A stretch of DNA of 64,000 bases. Source: Rossellomorea aquimaris (GTDB taxonomy: Bacteria > Bacillota > Bacilli > Bacillales > Bacillaceae_B). The position numbers and the translations under genes are program-made. Where the stretch lies: positions 40,728-104,727 of the forward strand of contig NZ_JAIVAT010000001.1 of assembly GCF_020172085.1 (NCBI RefSeq). Reading direction: 5' to 3'. Below are positions 26,443 through 35,377 of the stretch, piece after piece (position 1 is the first letter of the stretch; each line of letters begins with the position of its first letter). Below the pieces are notes generated by a model that did not search any database, had not been told where the DNA came from, and saw only the letters and a list, made by a program, of their open reading frames with translations.

Positions 26443-28062
26443 ATGTCATCTAAATTAATAAGAGGAACGTTTATCTTAACGTTAGGGACCTTTATTTCTA
26501 AGTTTTTGGGTCTTTTTTATGTTATACCGTTTGATGATTTGTTAAAAGGTCATGAAGAGGGGGCATCCCTTTATCAATATGGGTATGTGCCTTATACGAT
26601 CTTTCTGACCGTAGCGACTGCGGGGGTGCCGCTGGCCGTTTCAAAATTCGTTTCAAAATATAATGCCATCGGGGAATATGCCGTAGGGCGGAAGTTATTT
26701 AAGTCCGGACTGGTGCTGATGACGCTGACGGGGGTCGTGTCCTTCCTCATCATGTATGCATTCGCACCGATTTTCGCCGAAATGACGATCAAAAGTGATG
26801 AGCAGGTCATTTCCGTCGCGCAGGTGACGACGGTCATCAGGGCCGTGAGTTTTGCCCTGATCATTATTCCTTTCATGAGTTTGATCCGGGGATTCTTCCA
26901 GGGTCACCAGTCCATGGGGCCGACGGCGGTTTCCCAGGTCATTGAGCAAATCGTCCGAATCGTCTTCCTTCTTGGCGGAATTTATGTTGTATTGAACATA
27001 CTGGATGGGACCGTTACAACGGCGATTTCCGTAGCAACCTTTGCAGCGTTTGTAGGGGGGCTTGCGAGTCTTGGGGCATTGATCTGGTATTGGTATAAGC
27101 GGAAGCCTCATTTAGATGAGCTCCTTGAAGAGGACAAAGGGAATGAAGAAATCTCGTTAAAAGCGATGTACAAAGAAATCATTGCCTATTCGATTCCATT
27201 CATATTCGTAGGACTGGCCAATCCATTATTCCAACTGGTGGATCAGATCACCTTCAATACCGCTATGGCGGATATCGGAAATGCGAAAATTTCCGATCAT
27301 GCGTTTGCCGTATTGAACTTCTATACGCATAAGCTCGTGATCATTCCTGTATCGCTGGCAACCGCCTTTTCGATGACGCTTATTCCGTTGATCACAACAT
27401 CTTATACGAGCGGTGACCGGAAAACGATGCGCAGGAACATTGACCAGACGTTTCAGATTCTGTTGTTCCTGACAGTACCGGCCGCTTTGGGACTTGCCTT
27501 GTTAGCGGAGCCGATGTATACGTTGTTCTATCATAGTGACGCTTTGGGAACGTCGATTTTACGATCATATGCGCCAGTTGCGATCCTGTTTGCACTATTT
27601 GCGGTTACGGCAGCGATTCTTCAAGGGATTGATGAGCAGAAATTCACGATTTTCAGCTTACTTGTCGGCTTGCTTCTGAAGCTTGTCCTGAACATCCCGC
27701 TGATTCGCCTGTTTGAAACCCAGGGAGCCGTGCTTGCGACGACGATTGGATATACAGTGGCGATCCTGATCAATCTCTATGTGATAAAAAAATATGCGAG
27801 ATATCAATTCCAATTGATTTTAAGAAGAACGATGTTTATCGGAGCGTTGAATGCCGTCATGGCTGGGGTTGTACTGGTACTTTACAGCATACTGGTCAAA
27901 TTTCTCAGTCCAGAATCAGGCTTCCAATCAATTATCCTAGTGGCAATCTGCGGCGGGGTAGGAGCTCTCGTTTACTTCTACTTGAGTATGAGAAGTAAGC
28001 TTGCAGACCGGCTGTTCGGTGATAAAATCACGAGGATCCGCAGTAAGCTGCGTATAGGGTAG
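26443..28062 (+). CDS. murJ: Lipid II flippase MurJ (YtgP)
   Basis: A 539-residue MATE-like (MOP superfamily) polytopic membrane protein with 14 predicted spans. Sequence and length match YtgP of B. subtilis, shown genetically to serve as the MurJ lipid II flippase for peptidoglycan synthesis. Visible hallmarks: the amphipathic N-terminus KLIRGTFILTLGTFISKFLG, VPLAVSKFVSKYN after helix 2, and SLIRGFFQGHQSMGPTAVSQVIEQIVR. ATG follows GAGAGGG. Monocistronic, with a terminator. Confidence 0.92.
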   Translation: MSSKLIRGTFILTLGTFISKFLGLFYVIPFDDLLKGHEEGASLYQYGYVPYTIFLTVATAGVPLAVSKFVSKYNAIGEYAVGRKLFKSGLVLMTLTGVVSFLIMYAFAPIFAEMTIKSDEQVISVAQVTTVIRAVSFALIIIPFMSLIRGFFQGHQSMGPTAVSQVIEQIVRIVFLLGGIYVVLNILDGTVTTAISVATFAAFVGGLASLGALIWYWYKRKPHLDELLEEDKGNEEISLKAMYKEIIAYSIPFIFVGLANPLFQLVDQITFNTAMADIGNAKISDHAFAVLNFYTHKLVIIPVSLATAFSMTLIPLITTSYTSGDRKTMRRNIDQTFQILLFLTVPAALGLALLAEPMYTLFYHSDALGTSILRSYAPVAILFALFAVTAAILQGIDEQKFTIFSLLVGLLLKLVLNIPLIRLFETQGAVLATTIGYTVAILINLYVIKKYARYQFQLILRRTMFIGALNAVMAGVVLVLYSILVKFLSPESGFQSIILVAICGGVGALVYFYLSMRSKLADRLFGDKITRIRSKLRIG

Positions 28063-28065
28063 GGG

Positions 28066-28101
28066 AAAAGGGATGGCGTGATCATCCCTTTTTTCTTTTT
28101 T
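28066..28101 (+). terminator. Intrinsic terminator after murJ
   Basis: AAAAGGGATG and CATCCCTTTT form a 10-bp stem with a seven-base loop and a T-rich tail right after the stop. Confidence 0.88.
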
Positions 28102-28208
28102 CTAAAGAGTTGCTTACCTGATGGAGCCTATGTTAAGAATAGAAGAATGAGTGAAAAATAAAGAAATACTTACGAATCGAAGGCTGAAACAGATGGAGAG
28201 TGAATGAA

Positions 28209-28928
28209 GTGAGAATAGATAAAATGCTTGCGAACATGGGCTATGGTAGCCGCAAGGAAGTAAAGAAATTATTAAAGGATGGCGGTCTCCAAGTGAATGG
28301 GGAAGTCGTCAAGGATGGGAAAGTCCATATAGATACGGAAAAGGATACCGTGATGTTATATGGTGAACAGGTGGAATATCGCGAGTATATTTACCTGCTG
28401 ATGAATAAGCCGCCGGGAGTCATTTCTGCAACGGAAGACTCACAGGATGAAACGGTGATTGATTTACTTCAGATGGAAGATCAAATCTTCAATCCATTCC
28501 CTGTCGGTAGACTGGATAAAGATACAGAAGGCTTCCTTCTTATTACAAATGACGGTCAATTATCCCATCAGCTCCTTTCACCAAAACGGCATGTGCCGAA
28601 AACCTATTTCGCCGTGATTGACGGGGAAGTGACGGAAGCGGATGTCACAGCGTTCAAAAATGGAGTCACATTGGACGATGGTTACGAAACGAAACCGGGA
28701 GAGTTAACGATCTTAAAATCGGGTCTAACTTCAGACATCGAGCTGACGATCACCGAAGGGAAGTTCCATCAGGTGAAGAGAATGTTCGAAAGTGTCGGTA
28801 AGCGCGTGATGTATCTCAAGCGCCTGACGATGGGACCGCTAAAGCTTGACGAAGATCTGGAGCTTGGTGAGTACCGTGAACTGACGGAAGAGGAAGTAAC
28901 CCTTCTTAAAGAATATAAGCCGGAATAA
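28209..28928 (+). CDS. RsuA-family rRNA pseudouridine synthase
   Basis: A 239-residue pseudouridine synthase: an N-terminal S4 RNA-binding domain (RIDKMLANMGYGSRKEVKKLL, about residues 2-22) and a catalytic domain with PVGRLDKDTEGFLLITNDG (about 98-116), whose Asp is the nucleophile. RsuA/RluB/E relatives modify 16S or 23S rRNA; the exact site is not certain. GTG at 28209 has GGAG ten bases upstream and fits the family start; GTG at 28200 is also in frame. Own terminator. Confidence 0.92.
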   Translation: MRIDKMLANMGYGSRKEVKKLLKDGGLQVNGEVVKDGKVHIDTEKDTVMLYGEQVEYREYIYLLMNKPPGVISATEDSQDETVIDLLQMEDQIFNPFPVGRLDKDTEGFLLITNDGQLSHQLLSPKRHVPKTYFAVIDGEVTEADVTAFKNGVTLDDGYETKPGELTILKSGLTSDIELTITEGKFHQVKRMFESVGKRVMYLKRLTMGPLKLDEDLELGEYRELTEEEVTLLKEYKPE

Positions 28929-28930
28929 AA

Positions 28931-28982
28931 AAACGGGGCGGTACCTTACGATAAAGGTGCCGCCCCGTTTGATTGTTTTTTT
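28931..28982 (+). terminator. Intrinsic terminator after the pseudouridine synthase
   Basis: AAACGGGGCGGTACCTT and AAGGTGCCGCCCCGTTT form a 17-bp GC-rich stem with a single mismatch; T tract after a short gap. Confidence 0.88.
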
Positions 28983-28991
28983 AGTCTGCTT

Positions 28992-29122
28992 TTCTATATG
29001 TCCAGCTCCGGCGGCTAGTCCCTCGAGGTCATAAGCCAAGCAACCCATAAAGGCAAAAAACGCCTTTCCGGGTTCCTCGTCTTATGCTTGTCGGGCCTGA
29101 GCAAGCCGCCTACGCTTTTCGT
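28992..29122. repeat. Dispersed Bacillus hairpin element, about 130 bp
   Basis: A sequence starting TCTATATGTCCAGCTCCGGC and ending CCGCCTACGCTTTTCG folds as one long imperfect hairpin: GGCGGCT with AGCCGCC outside, CATAAG with CTTATG inside, AAGGC with GCCTT at the tip. It resembles an intergenic element I know from many Bacillus genomes. It ends at the ytzE stop codon and may act as its terminator. Confidence 0.75.
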
Positions 29123-29344
29123 TTATGAGGTCATTTTCACTTTTTTCTGTGTAGTTGTCCACTGACCCCGACTTGGACTTTGCACCAAGTCATTATAAGC
29201 TAACACGTTGAGATCTCTTTGTATGGTGCGAGGAGTAATGCCAAATTCGTCTACAAGATCTTGAGTTGTTACAGTACCCTTCTGTTTAATGTACATGTAT
29301 ACAGCTTTGATTCTAGTGAGCATACGATTGGTTGAAGGTTTCAA
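29123..29344 (-). CDS. ytzE: DeoR-type helix-turn-helix protein YtzE
   Basis: A 73-residue protein consisting of little more than a DeoR-family winged HTH: RIKAVYMYIKQKGTVTTQDLVDEFGITPRTIQRDLNVL is the recognition region. It lacks the C-terminal sensor domain of full DeoR regulators, as does the B. subtilis YtzE homologue, so it may act alone or be a minimal DNA-binding protein. TTG start follows GGGAG. Targets unknown. Confidence 0.85.
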   Translation of the reverse strand: MKPSTNRMLTRIKAVYMYIKQKGTVTTQDLVDEFGITPRTIQRDLNVLAYNDLVQSPSRGQWTTTQKKVKMTS

Positions 29345-29730
29345 AAAACCACTCCCTCATCATTTTTCCAAAGGCAAAAGACTACATGCGTCGTTTGTGC
29401 ACCTCACGTGCTCCCATATGTACTATGCGCTTTAGACAACCCCTTTTCTACATTTAGAGTTTACTCATAAGATGTCAGACAATTACATTGTACCCCTAAT
29501 CCGACAAAATTTCTAGAATATTGTCCAAATTTACAAACTATTTACGTAGTAACTTGATGGTTCTATTCCTAGAATATGAAGAAAATGCTAATATTATGTA
29601 TTTTTTCTATAATCCTCTCTTTTTAGTCATTCTGCAAGTGAAAAGAAGAGTAGAGTCCCTGTTTGGATTTCCCCGACAAACAGTATAAAATGGGAGGTGA
29701 AGTAAATACATATAAAGCAGGTGGAAGTAT
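29345..29730. other. AT-rich gap between ytzE and pepV
   Basis: This 386-base stretch has no supported frame. It holds an inverted repeat CTGTTTG-N11-CAAACAG (29659-29683) immediately before a TATAAA box (29684-29689) and a purine-rich site, probably the pepV promoter/operator region. The ytzE promoter must also lie here. Nothing else identifiable was seen. Confidence 0.5.
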
Positions 29731-31137
29731 ATGAGTATCAATTGGACGAATGAAGTCGAGAAACGGAAAGATGAATTGCTGCAGGATTTGCAGAAATTCC
29801 TTCAGATTAAAAGTGTGCTTGATGAAGGAAATGCGACGGAAGAGGCACCCCTCGGTAAAGGTGTGAAGGAGGCACTCTCTTTCCTGTTGACACTCGGGGA
29901 GAAGGACGGATTCACTCCCAAGAACGTTGATCACCTGGCAGGACATTTAGAGTTCGGGGAAGGGACGGACCTCCTCGGTATCCTCTGTCATGTGGATGTG
30001 GTTCCTGAAGGGGATGGCTGGAGCGTCGATCCTTATGGCGGTGAGATCAAAGACGGGAAGATCTATGCCCGTGGAGCGATCGATGATAAAGGCCCTACGA
30101 TGGCTGCCTACTATGCAATGAAAATCGTAAAAGATCTTGATCCGACGTTTAACAAACGGATTCGCATGATCATCGGGACGGATGAAGAAAGCGACTGGAG
30201 ATGCGTGGAGCACTATTTCAAAAAAGAGGAAATGCCGACGATGGGATTTGCACCTGATGCCGACTTCCCGATCATCCATGCTGAAAAAGGAATCGCGGAT
30301 TATGATTTGGTCCAGGTGAAGCCTGCAGAGGTGACGGAATCTGGGATCAAAGTCCTTTCTTTCGAGTCTGGCCGCCGTTACAACATGGTTCCTGACTATG
30401 CAAAGGCCATATTGGTTGTGGATGAGGATCATACGAAATGGGTGCAGAACTTTGAAATCTTCACCAAAGAAGAAGGGGTCAAAGGAAGCTACTATCTTGA
30501 AAACGGCGAGCTTGTATTCCAAGTGGAAGGTGTGTCTTCACACGGAATGGAGCCTGACAATGGGAAGAACGCCGGACTTTATTTAGCTGCTTTCCTTTCG
30601 AAACTGCCACTATCCTCTCAAGGTAAAGCGTTCTTTGATTTCACGACAAAGCACTTCTTCAAGGATTCCAGAGGGATTCAGCTTGGCGTCAGTTACACGG
30701 ACGACATTACGGGGGATCTCACTATAAACGTCGGAAAGCTTCGCTATACAGAAGCCGATGGAGGACGTTTAGGCTTGAATATGCGTTACCCAGTGACATT
30801 TGACATGGAAAAAGGAAAGAGCATCATTGAGAACATAGAAGGGTATACCATCGAGAACTTCACTGACAGCAAGCCTCACCATGTGTCTAAGGATGATGAG
30901 CTCGTGCAGACCCTGAAAAAGGTTTACGAAGACCAGACAGGTGAAAGAGGGGAATTATTAAGCATCGGCGGAGGGACTTATGCGAGAAGTCTTGAAGCAG
31001 GCGTAGCCTTTGGAGCGCTTTTCCCAGGCCGTGAAGATATTGCCCATCAAAAGGATGAATATATGTATATAGAGGATCTCCTTAAAGCGACGGCTATTTA
31101 CGCCCAGGCCATTTATGAGTTAGCATGTGAATCTTAA
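29731..31137 (+). CDS. pepV: M20 family dipeptidase PepV (YtjP)
   Basis: A 468-residue zinc dipeptidase of the M20 family. The metal and catalytic motifs are visible: LCHVDVVPEGDGW (about residues 87-99), ARGAIDDKGP (about 114-123, bridging Asp), GTDEESDW (about 149-156, catalytic and metal Glu) and the C-terminal GGGTYARSL. It splits unspecific dipeptides in the cytoplasm. Its codons contain one copy of the recurring 10-mer (29962-29971, Gly-Thr-Asp). 24 bases separate it from dat, so the two are likely an operon. Confidence 0.93.
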   Translation: MSINWTNEVEKRKDELLQDLQKFLQIKSVLDEGNATEEAPLGKGVKEALSFLLTLGEKDGFTPKNVDHLAGHLEFGEGTDLLGILCHVDVVPEGDGWSVDPYGGEIKDGKIYARGAIDDKGPTMAAYYAMKIVKDLDPTFNKRIRMIIGTDEESDWRCVEHYFKKEEMPTMGFAPDADFPIIHAEKGIADYDLVQVKPAEVTESGIKVLSFESGRRYNMVPDYAKAILVVDEDHTKWVQNFEIFTKEEGVKGSYYLENGELVFQVEGVSSHGMEPDNGKNAGLYLAAFLSKLPLSSQGKAFFDFTTKHFFKDSRGIQLGVSYTDDITGDLTINVGKLRYTEADGGRLGLNMRYPVTFDMEKGKSIIENIEGYTIENFTDSKPHHVSKDDELVQTLKKVYEDQTGERGELLSIGGGTYARSLEAGVAFGALFPGREDIAHQKDEYMYIEDLLKATAIYAQAIYELACES

Positions 31138-31161
31138 TAGACACAAGGGGGAGAGCAGAGG

Positions 31162-32010
31162 ATGAAAACAGTATTTGTAAATGGGGAACTGATCGACCGC
31201 GATAAAGCGAAGGTCGATATCGAGGATCGAGGCTATCAATTCGGGGATGGTATTTATGAAGTGATCCGGGTATATAACGGAAGTACCTTCACCATGAAAG
31301 AGCATATGGAACGACTGTATCAAAGCGCTGAAAAGATGAAGCTCTCCATTCCATATGGAGAAGAGGAATTCACAGCCAAATTGCTGAAGCTGATCGAGCT
31401 TAACGATGTCAAAGACGGGATCGTGTATTTACAAGTGACTCGCGGTGTCTCAGCACGTCAGCATCACTTTCCTAGCAAAGACGTAGTGGGAAGTGTCGTT
31501 GCTTATACAAAGGACTTCCCGGTTCCCTCTCATCAGATGAATAACGGGGTGACAGCCAAGCTTGTTGAGGATATCAGATGGCTTCGCTGCGATATTAAGA
31601 GTTTGAATCTCCTAGGCAATCTTCTGGCAAAACAGGAGGCGGCATCAGAAGGTCATTTCGAAGCGATTCTGCACCGTGGCAATACAGTAACGGAAGGGTC
31701 TTCTTCCAATGCCTTTATGGTGAAAGACGGAGTCATTTATACACATCCCGTTACCAACCTCATCCTCAATGGAATCACGAGGAGAGTCATAGAAGATTTA
31801 TGCCGGAAAAATGATATCGCGTTTCAAGAAGAGACATTTTCCGTTTCAGAGCTGATGGCAGCAGATGAGGTGTTCATTGCCAGTACTACTTCAGAAGTGA
31901 TGCCTGTAATCGGGATCGATGGACAGGTGATCGGAGAAGGTAAACCGGGTGCTGTCACGAAAAGGCTTCAGGCGCTATTCAGTGACAGAAAAGGAATGGT
32001 AGCTCGTTAA
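31162..32010 (+). CDS. dat: D-amino-acid aminotransferase
   Basis: A 282-residue fold-type IV PLP enzyme that exchanges amino groups between D-amino acids and 2-oxo acids, supplying D-glutamate or D-alanine for the wall. The PLP lysine lies in WLRCDIKSLNLLGN (about residues 140-150); the start FVNGELIDRDKAKVDIEDRGYQFGDGIYEVIRV and the substrate-site VTEGSSSNAF are family hallmarks. ATG follows AAGGGGGAG. The pairing with pepV recurs in other Bacilli, suggesting a link between peptide recycling and D-amino acids. Confidence 0.93.
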   Translation: MKTVFVNGELIDRDKAKVDIEDRGYQFGDGIYEVIRVYNGSTFTMKEHMERLYQSAEKMKLSIPYGEEEFTAKLLKLIELNDVKDGIVYLQVTRGVSARQHHFPSKDVVGSVVAYTKDFPVPSHQMNNGVTAKLVEDIRWLRCDIKSLNLLGNLLAKQEAASEGHFEAILHRGNTVTEGSSSNAFMVKDGVIYTHPVTNLILNGITRRVIEDLCRKNDIAFQEETFSVSELMAADEVFIASTTSEVMPVIGIDGQVIGEGKPGAVTKRLQALFSDRKGMVAR

Positions 32011-32028
32011 ACTAGTTGGAGGCATGAC

Positions 32029-32304
32029 ATGTTGATTTGTTCACAGCCATTTATGAAGACAGAACGAAGAATAGAAGACAACCAGCAATTCACGGTAGAG
32101 ACGGAGGAGCATTTGTATTTGTACAATGATCGAATCGTCACTCCTACGAAGAGCTTCATCATCAAAGATGTGATGGACGTGACAAGCAAACCATTGTCCG
32201 CTTACTATACATTTTTGTATCTTCACACAATCGAAGGGGTCTGGACGTTCGTCGTAAAATCTTCTCCCGAACAATTCATCTCACATTATCATCAAATCAA
32301 ATGA
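32029..32304 (+). CDS. Hypothetical protein, 91 aa, possibly PH-like fold
   Basis: A small protein without cysteine pairs or membrane spans, starting ATG nine bases after GGAGG and 18 bases after dat. Its alternating beta-strand pattern (HLYLYNDRIV, SFIIKDVMDVTSK, YTFLYLHTIEGVWTFVV, then a PEQFISHY helix) resembles small bacterial PH-like domain proteins, but this is an impression and not a family match. It is probably the third gene of the pepV-dat unit, before a shared terminator. Confidence 0.72.
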   Translation: MLICSQPFMKTERRIEDNQQFTVETEEHLYLYNDRIVTPTKSFIIKDVMDVTSKPLSAYYTFLYLHTIEGVWTFVVKSSPEQFISHYHQIK

Positions 32305-32313
32305 ACATAAGAA

Positions 32314-32345
32314 AGAGGCTGCTCCGTCTAAAGGGGCAGCCTCTT
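32314..32345. terminator. Bidirectional terminator before cysK
   Basis: AGAGGCTGC and GCAGCCTCT form a 9-bp stem with a 13-base interior that can extend by CC/GG, between the convergent pepV-dat unit and the CysK-like gene. Confidence 0.8.
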
Positions 32346-32349
32346 ATCA

Positions 32350-33279
32350 TTAGAATCTGAACAGGTCGCTTGATAGATAGCGTTCTCCAGTATCGCAGGC
32401 GATGCATACGACCACATCACCAGGAGATAGTTTCTTCGCCACTTCTATGGCTGCGTAACATGCGGCACCTGAAGATGGTCCCACCAGGATGCCTTCTTCG
32501 CTTGCCATTCTTCGGGCAATATCGTAAGCCTGTTCGTCTTCAATTTTATGGATTTCATCATATACATTCGTATTCAGGATGTCCGGTACAAACCCTGGAC
32601 TTGTTCCCACCAGCTTATGCTTGCCCGGTTTTCCTCCAGATAGAACCGGTGAACCGGCAGGCTCCACAACATGGACGGCAAGATCAGGATAATGCTCTTT
32701 CAATACCTCGCCTGTTCCCGTGATCGTTCCCCCGGTGCCTGCGGTTGCCACAAAAGCAGATAACGGCTTTCCAAGCTCCTTCATCGCTTCAACAATTTCA
32801 AGGGCCGTGGTTTTCCGGTGGGCATTTGGGTTTGCATCGTTCTCAAACTGCATAGGCATGAAGCTGTTGGGAATCTGCTCCGTCAGTTCTTTTGCTTTTT
32901 CGATGGCACCAGGCATTTTTTCGTCCCCCGGTGTCAATACCACTTCTGCTCCATACGCTTTCAAGAGGTTGATGCGTTCTTGTGTCATCGTATCAGGCAT
33001 GACGAGGATGGCGCGATAGCCCCTTGCTGCCGCATTCATGGCAAGCCCGATTCCCGTGTTTCCACTTGTGGGTTCGATGATGGTTGAGCCTTCCTTCAGT
33101 AAGCCCTCTTTTTCAGCTTCCACAATCATCTGATAGGCCGCTCTGTCCTTTACACTTTTACTCGGATTGTAGAATTCTAATTTCACATATACATCCGCCC
33201 CATCAGCAGGGTTCAATCGATTTAATTTTACAAGGGGGGTGTCCCCAATGAGATCTGCGATATTTTGTACCACTTTCAT
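32350..33279 (-). CDS. cysK: CysK-type cysteine synthase (YtkP position)
   Basis: A 309-residue PLP enzyme of the O-acetylserine sulfhydrylase family, making cysteine from O-acetylserine and sulfide. The PLP lysine is in NPSKSVKDRAAY (about residues 38-49), the substrate loop is PTSGNTGIGLA (about 68-78), the phosphate cup GTGGTITGTGE (about 175-185), and SSGAA near the C-terminus. Start: ATG at 33279 lies eight bases after AAAGGA; ATG at 33285 is also in frame. In B. subtilis this place holds ytkP, a CysK paralogue, so it may be the orthologue of that gene and not the main CysK. Confidence 0.88.
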   Translation of the reverse strand: MKVVQNIADLIGDTPLVKLNRLNPADGADVYVKLEFYNPSKSVKDRAAYQMIVEAEKEGLLKEGSTIIEPTSGNTGIGLAMNAAARGYRAILVMPDTMTQERINLLKAYGAEVVLTPGDEKMPGAIEKAKELTEQIPNSFMPMQFENDANPNAHRKTTALEIVEAMKELGKPLSAFVATAGTGGTITGTGEVLKEHYPDLAVHVVEPAGSPVLSGGKPGKHKLVGTSPGFVPDILNTNVYDEIHKIEDEQAYDIARRMASEEGILVGPSSGAACYAAIEVAKKLSPGDVVVCIACDTGERYLSSDLFRF

Positions 33280-33455
33280 GTTCATCTTCCTTTCAGAAAA
33301 CATTCTCTTTCTATCGTACTAATTCAGATAAATCTTATCAAATAAATTAGCTTTGTATTTCATTTTTGTTGCAATTCTCTCTATTCATTCTCTCTCATGA
33401 CACATTTTGCTAAAATGAAGGTAATATTAGTGGACTTTTGAATAAGTGAGTAGTG

Positions 33456-33477
33456 GTTGATTTCCGCTCCAATCAAC
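33456..33477. repeat. Collapsed remnant (22 bp) of the GTTGATT inverted-repeat element
   Basis: GTTGATT, eight bases, AATCAAC: the two tips of the element at 39823 joined with nearly everything between them gone. The left flank AGTGAGTAGTG matches (inverted) the right flank of the 125-bp copy. It lies in the 326-base gap between cysK and thpR, which holds nothing else identified beyond promoter-like AT-rich sequence. Confidence 0.6.
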
Positions 33478-33605
33478 TTTCTGGGCATCGACTAATTACT
33501 ATAGCAAAATTCGACTGTCTTAATGTTTGAAACCTAACATTTTCGCCAATCATGTGACAAACCAATATATTTCTGGAGAAGCCTAGCAGAAAGGACTAAC
33601 GTAGT

Positions 33606-34157
33606 ATGTTAAAAAACCATTATTTCTTTGCACTTTCCCTGCCCCGGGAAACAAAACGGTATTTGGACAATTGCATGCAGCCTTTAAGGGAAAATGGTTC
33701 GTTCAAAAAGTGGGTCCATCCCGAGGATTATCATCTTACCCTTGCTTTTTTAGGGAGTGCAGAGAAGCTTCATCACGTCATCGAAAAAGTGGAGAGTTTG
33801 TCCTATTCTTCTTTTTCCCTGACCTTCGAAGGGTTTGGCACTTTTGGGAAGAGTGATTCTCCTAGAATTTTATGGATGGGTGTCAAGCATTCCGACATCC
33901 TGCACGGGGTCCGGAACACTGTGTATGGTGCCTGTGAAGAGTCAGGCTTTCAATTGGATAAACGGCCGTTTTCCCCGCACATCACAGTGGGGAGAAAATG
34001 GAATGAAGAATTCCCCTTTACAGAAGAGTGGCTGAATGGATTTCAGCCTGTTGACAGCCATACATTAATGGCTGCAGAAATCGTATTATACCGGACGCAT
34101 ATGGACCGGACACCTAAGTACGAAGCGATTCATACCATCCCCTTACAGACAAATTGA
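33606..34157 (+). CDS. thpR: RNA 2',3'-cyclic phosphodiesterase ThpR (YtlP)
   Basis: A 183-residue 2H phosphoesterase. The two H-x-T-x motifs are HLTLAFLG (about residues 41-48) and HITVGRKW (about 125-132), and the spacing is right for LigT/ThpR proteins, which open 2',3'-cyclic phosphates on RNA ends. The start AKNHYFFALSLP-like segment and length fit. ATG is preceded by GAAAGGA at a rather long distance. It leads a unit with the NERD protein, 24 bases downstream; B. subtilis has ytlP-ytlQ likewise. Confidence 0.9.
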   Translation: MLKNHYFFALSLPRETKRYLDNCMQPLRENGSFKKWVHPEDYHLTLAFLGSAEKLHHVIEKVESLSYSSFSLTFEGFGTFGKSDSPRILWMGVKHSDILHGVRNTVYGACEESGFQLDKRPFSPHITVGRKWNEEFPFTEEWLNGFQPVDSHTLMAAEIVLYRTHMDRTPKYEAIHTIPLQTN

Positions 34158-34181
34158 CCGTCACGAAAGGACCGATTCAAT

Positions 34182-35135
34182 ATGGCACAGCTCATTAAGC
34201 TTCAAGATTACGTTTCACGATATGAAACGGATTTATATAGATATCCTTCCCAATTTGTCCGATTAAAAAAGCAGCAATGGGAAAAAATGAAACAACATTG
34301 GGAAAATGGGGAGATCCCCCCAGTACCACCAGTAAAGGAAGAGAGTGACGAAGAGAAGAATTCCATGAAGGAAAAACTCTTTTCACTGTTTAAGAAGAAA
34401 GATGCTGAAGAAGAGGAAGATCCCGTTACTCAGCAGAGTGATGAAGAAATCCAGTTTGAGGTAGATGCAAATCAGGATATTCACTCGGAAGAAGAATTGA
34501 AGCTTTCCTTTTTGGATCTTGTATTTGATTTTCAACTGAGGTGGGCAAGCTCTACCATCACGGAAAAATCCTATGTGGACAACAGTTATCATTATGACGA
34601 ACGTTTACGCTACCTTCTGCAACGCTTCCCGGATAATATTTTCGTCATGTACAACCCTGTCCTGAAAATAAAAAATGCACCTGTTGAATTAGAGACCATC
34701 CTAATCACGCCGACTGGCATTTGGTGTTTAACTTTCCTGGAGTTCGAGGAGGGGACGGCCTATATCGGATCGGGAGAGCGTTTCTGGGTGAAAAAATGGG
34801 GAGATATGGAATCGAAGGTGTTGAATCCTCTCATCGGCTTGAAGAGGATGGAGCGGATCGTCCATCAAATCATCAAATTTGCCGGAGTTGAACTGCCTAT
34901 TTATCAAGCTGTCATCAGCAGGAACGGTTACATAGATTACCCGCAGTCCCCAGTAGGGATTCAGTTCTTGGATAAGAGGATCCATCAGGAATGGTTCCAG
35001 CAGCAGCGATCCAGTTCTTCCCCGATTAAGAGTGTCCAGCTGAAAGCAGCTCAGGCGATCATGGAGTATTGTCAAACGACTTCCTTCAAGAGGCTTCAGT
35101 GGGAAGAAACGGTATCGGATGAAAACCATGGGTAA
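34182..35135 (+). CDS. ytlQ: NERD domain protein YtlQ
   Basis: A 317-residue protein. Residues 1-105 are a charged, helix-rich region with an acidic linker (many Glu/Asp). The rest (about 130-300) resembles the NERD nuclease-related domain: YDERLRYLLQRFPDNIFVMYNPVLKIKN, ILITPTGIWCLTF, then GERFWVKKWGDMESKVLNPL, the restriction-endonuclease-like core strands. No activity is proven for this group. Its place between thpR and amyX equals ytlQ of B. subtilis; the diacylglycerol-kinase-like ytlR found there is missing here. Confidence 0.8.
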   Translation: MAQLIKLQDYVSRYETDLYRYPSQFVRLKKQQWEKMKQHWENGEIPPVPPVKEESDEEKNSMKEKLFSLFKKKDAEEEEDPVTQQSDEEIQFEVDANQDIHSEEELKLSFLDLVFDFQLRWASSTITEKSYVDNSYHYDERLRYLLQRFPDNIFVMYNPVLKIKNAPVELETILITPTGIWCLTFLEFEEGTAYIGSGERFWVKKWGDMESKVLNPLIGLKRMERIVHQIIKFAGVELPIYQAVISRNGYIDYPQSPVGIQFLDKRIHQEWFQQQRSSSSPIKSVQLKAAQAIMEYCQTTSFKRLQWEETVSDENHG

Positions 35136-35377
35136 TCGACGGTTTTGATCAAACGGTTATGGGGTATAATCCATCAGAAACCCGTCTTGATTGGCCTAAT
35201 ATAAAAATACAAGCATATCTTAATGATAAAACACTTGATTTGATGAGAGACAAAGAATCATGAAACGGCGGACCAAATGGGTATTTTTTGAATAATATAG
35301 GGTAAGTATAATGCTCCCGATACAAGAGCTGAAGTCCGGTTCTTTCCATCGAGTCGGAAAATGTTAAACAGAAGTGG

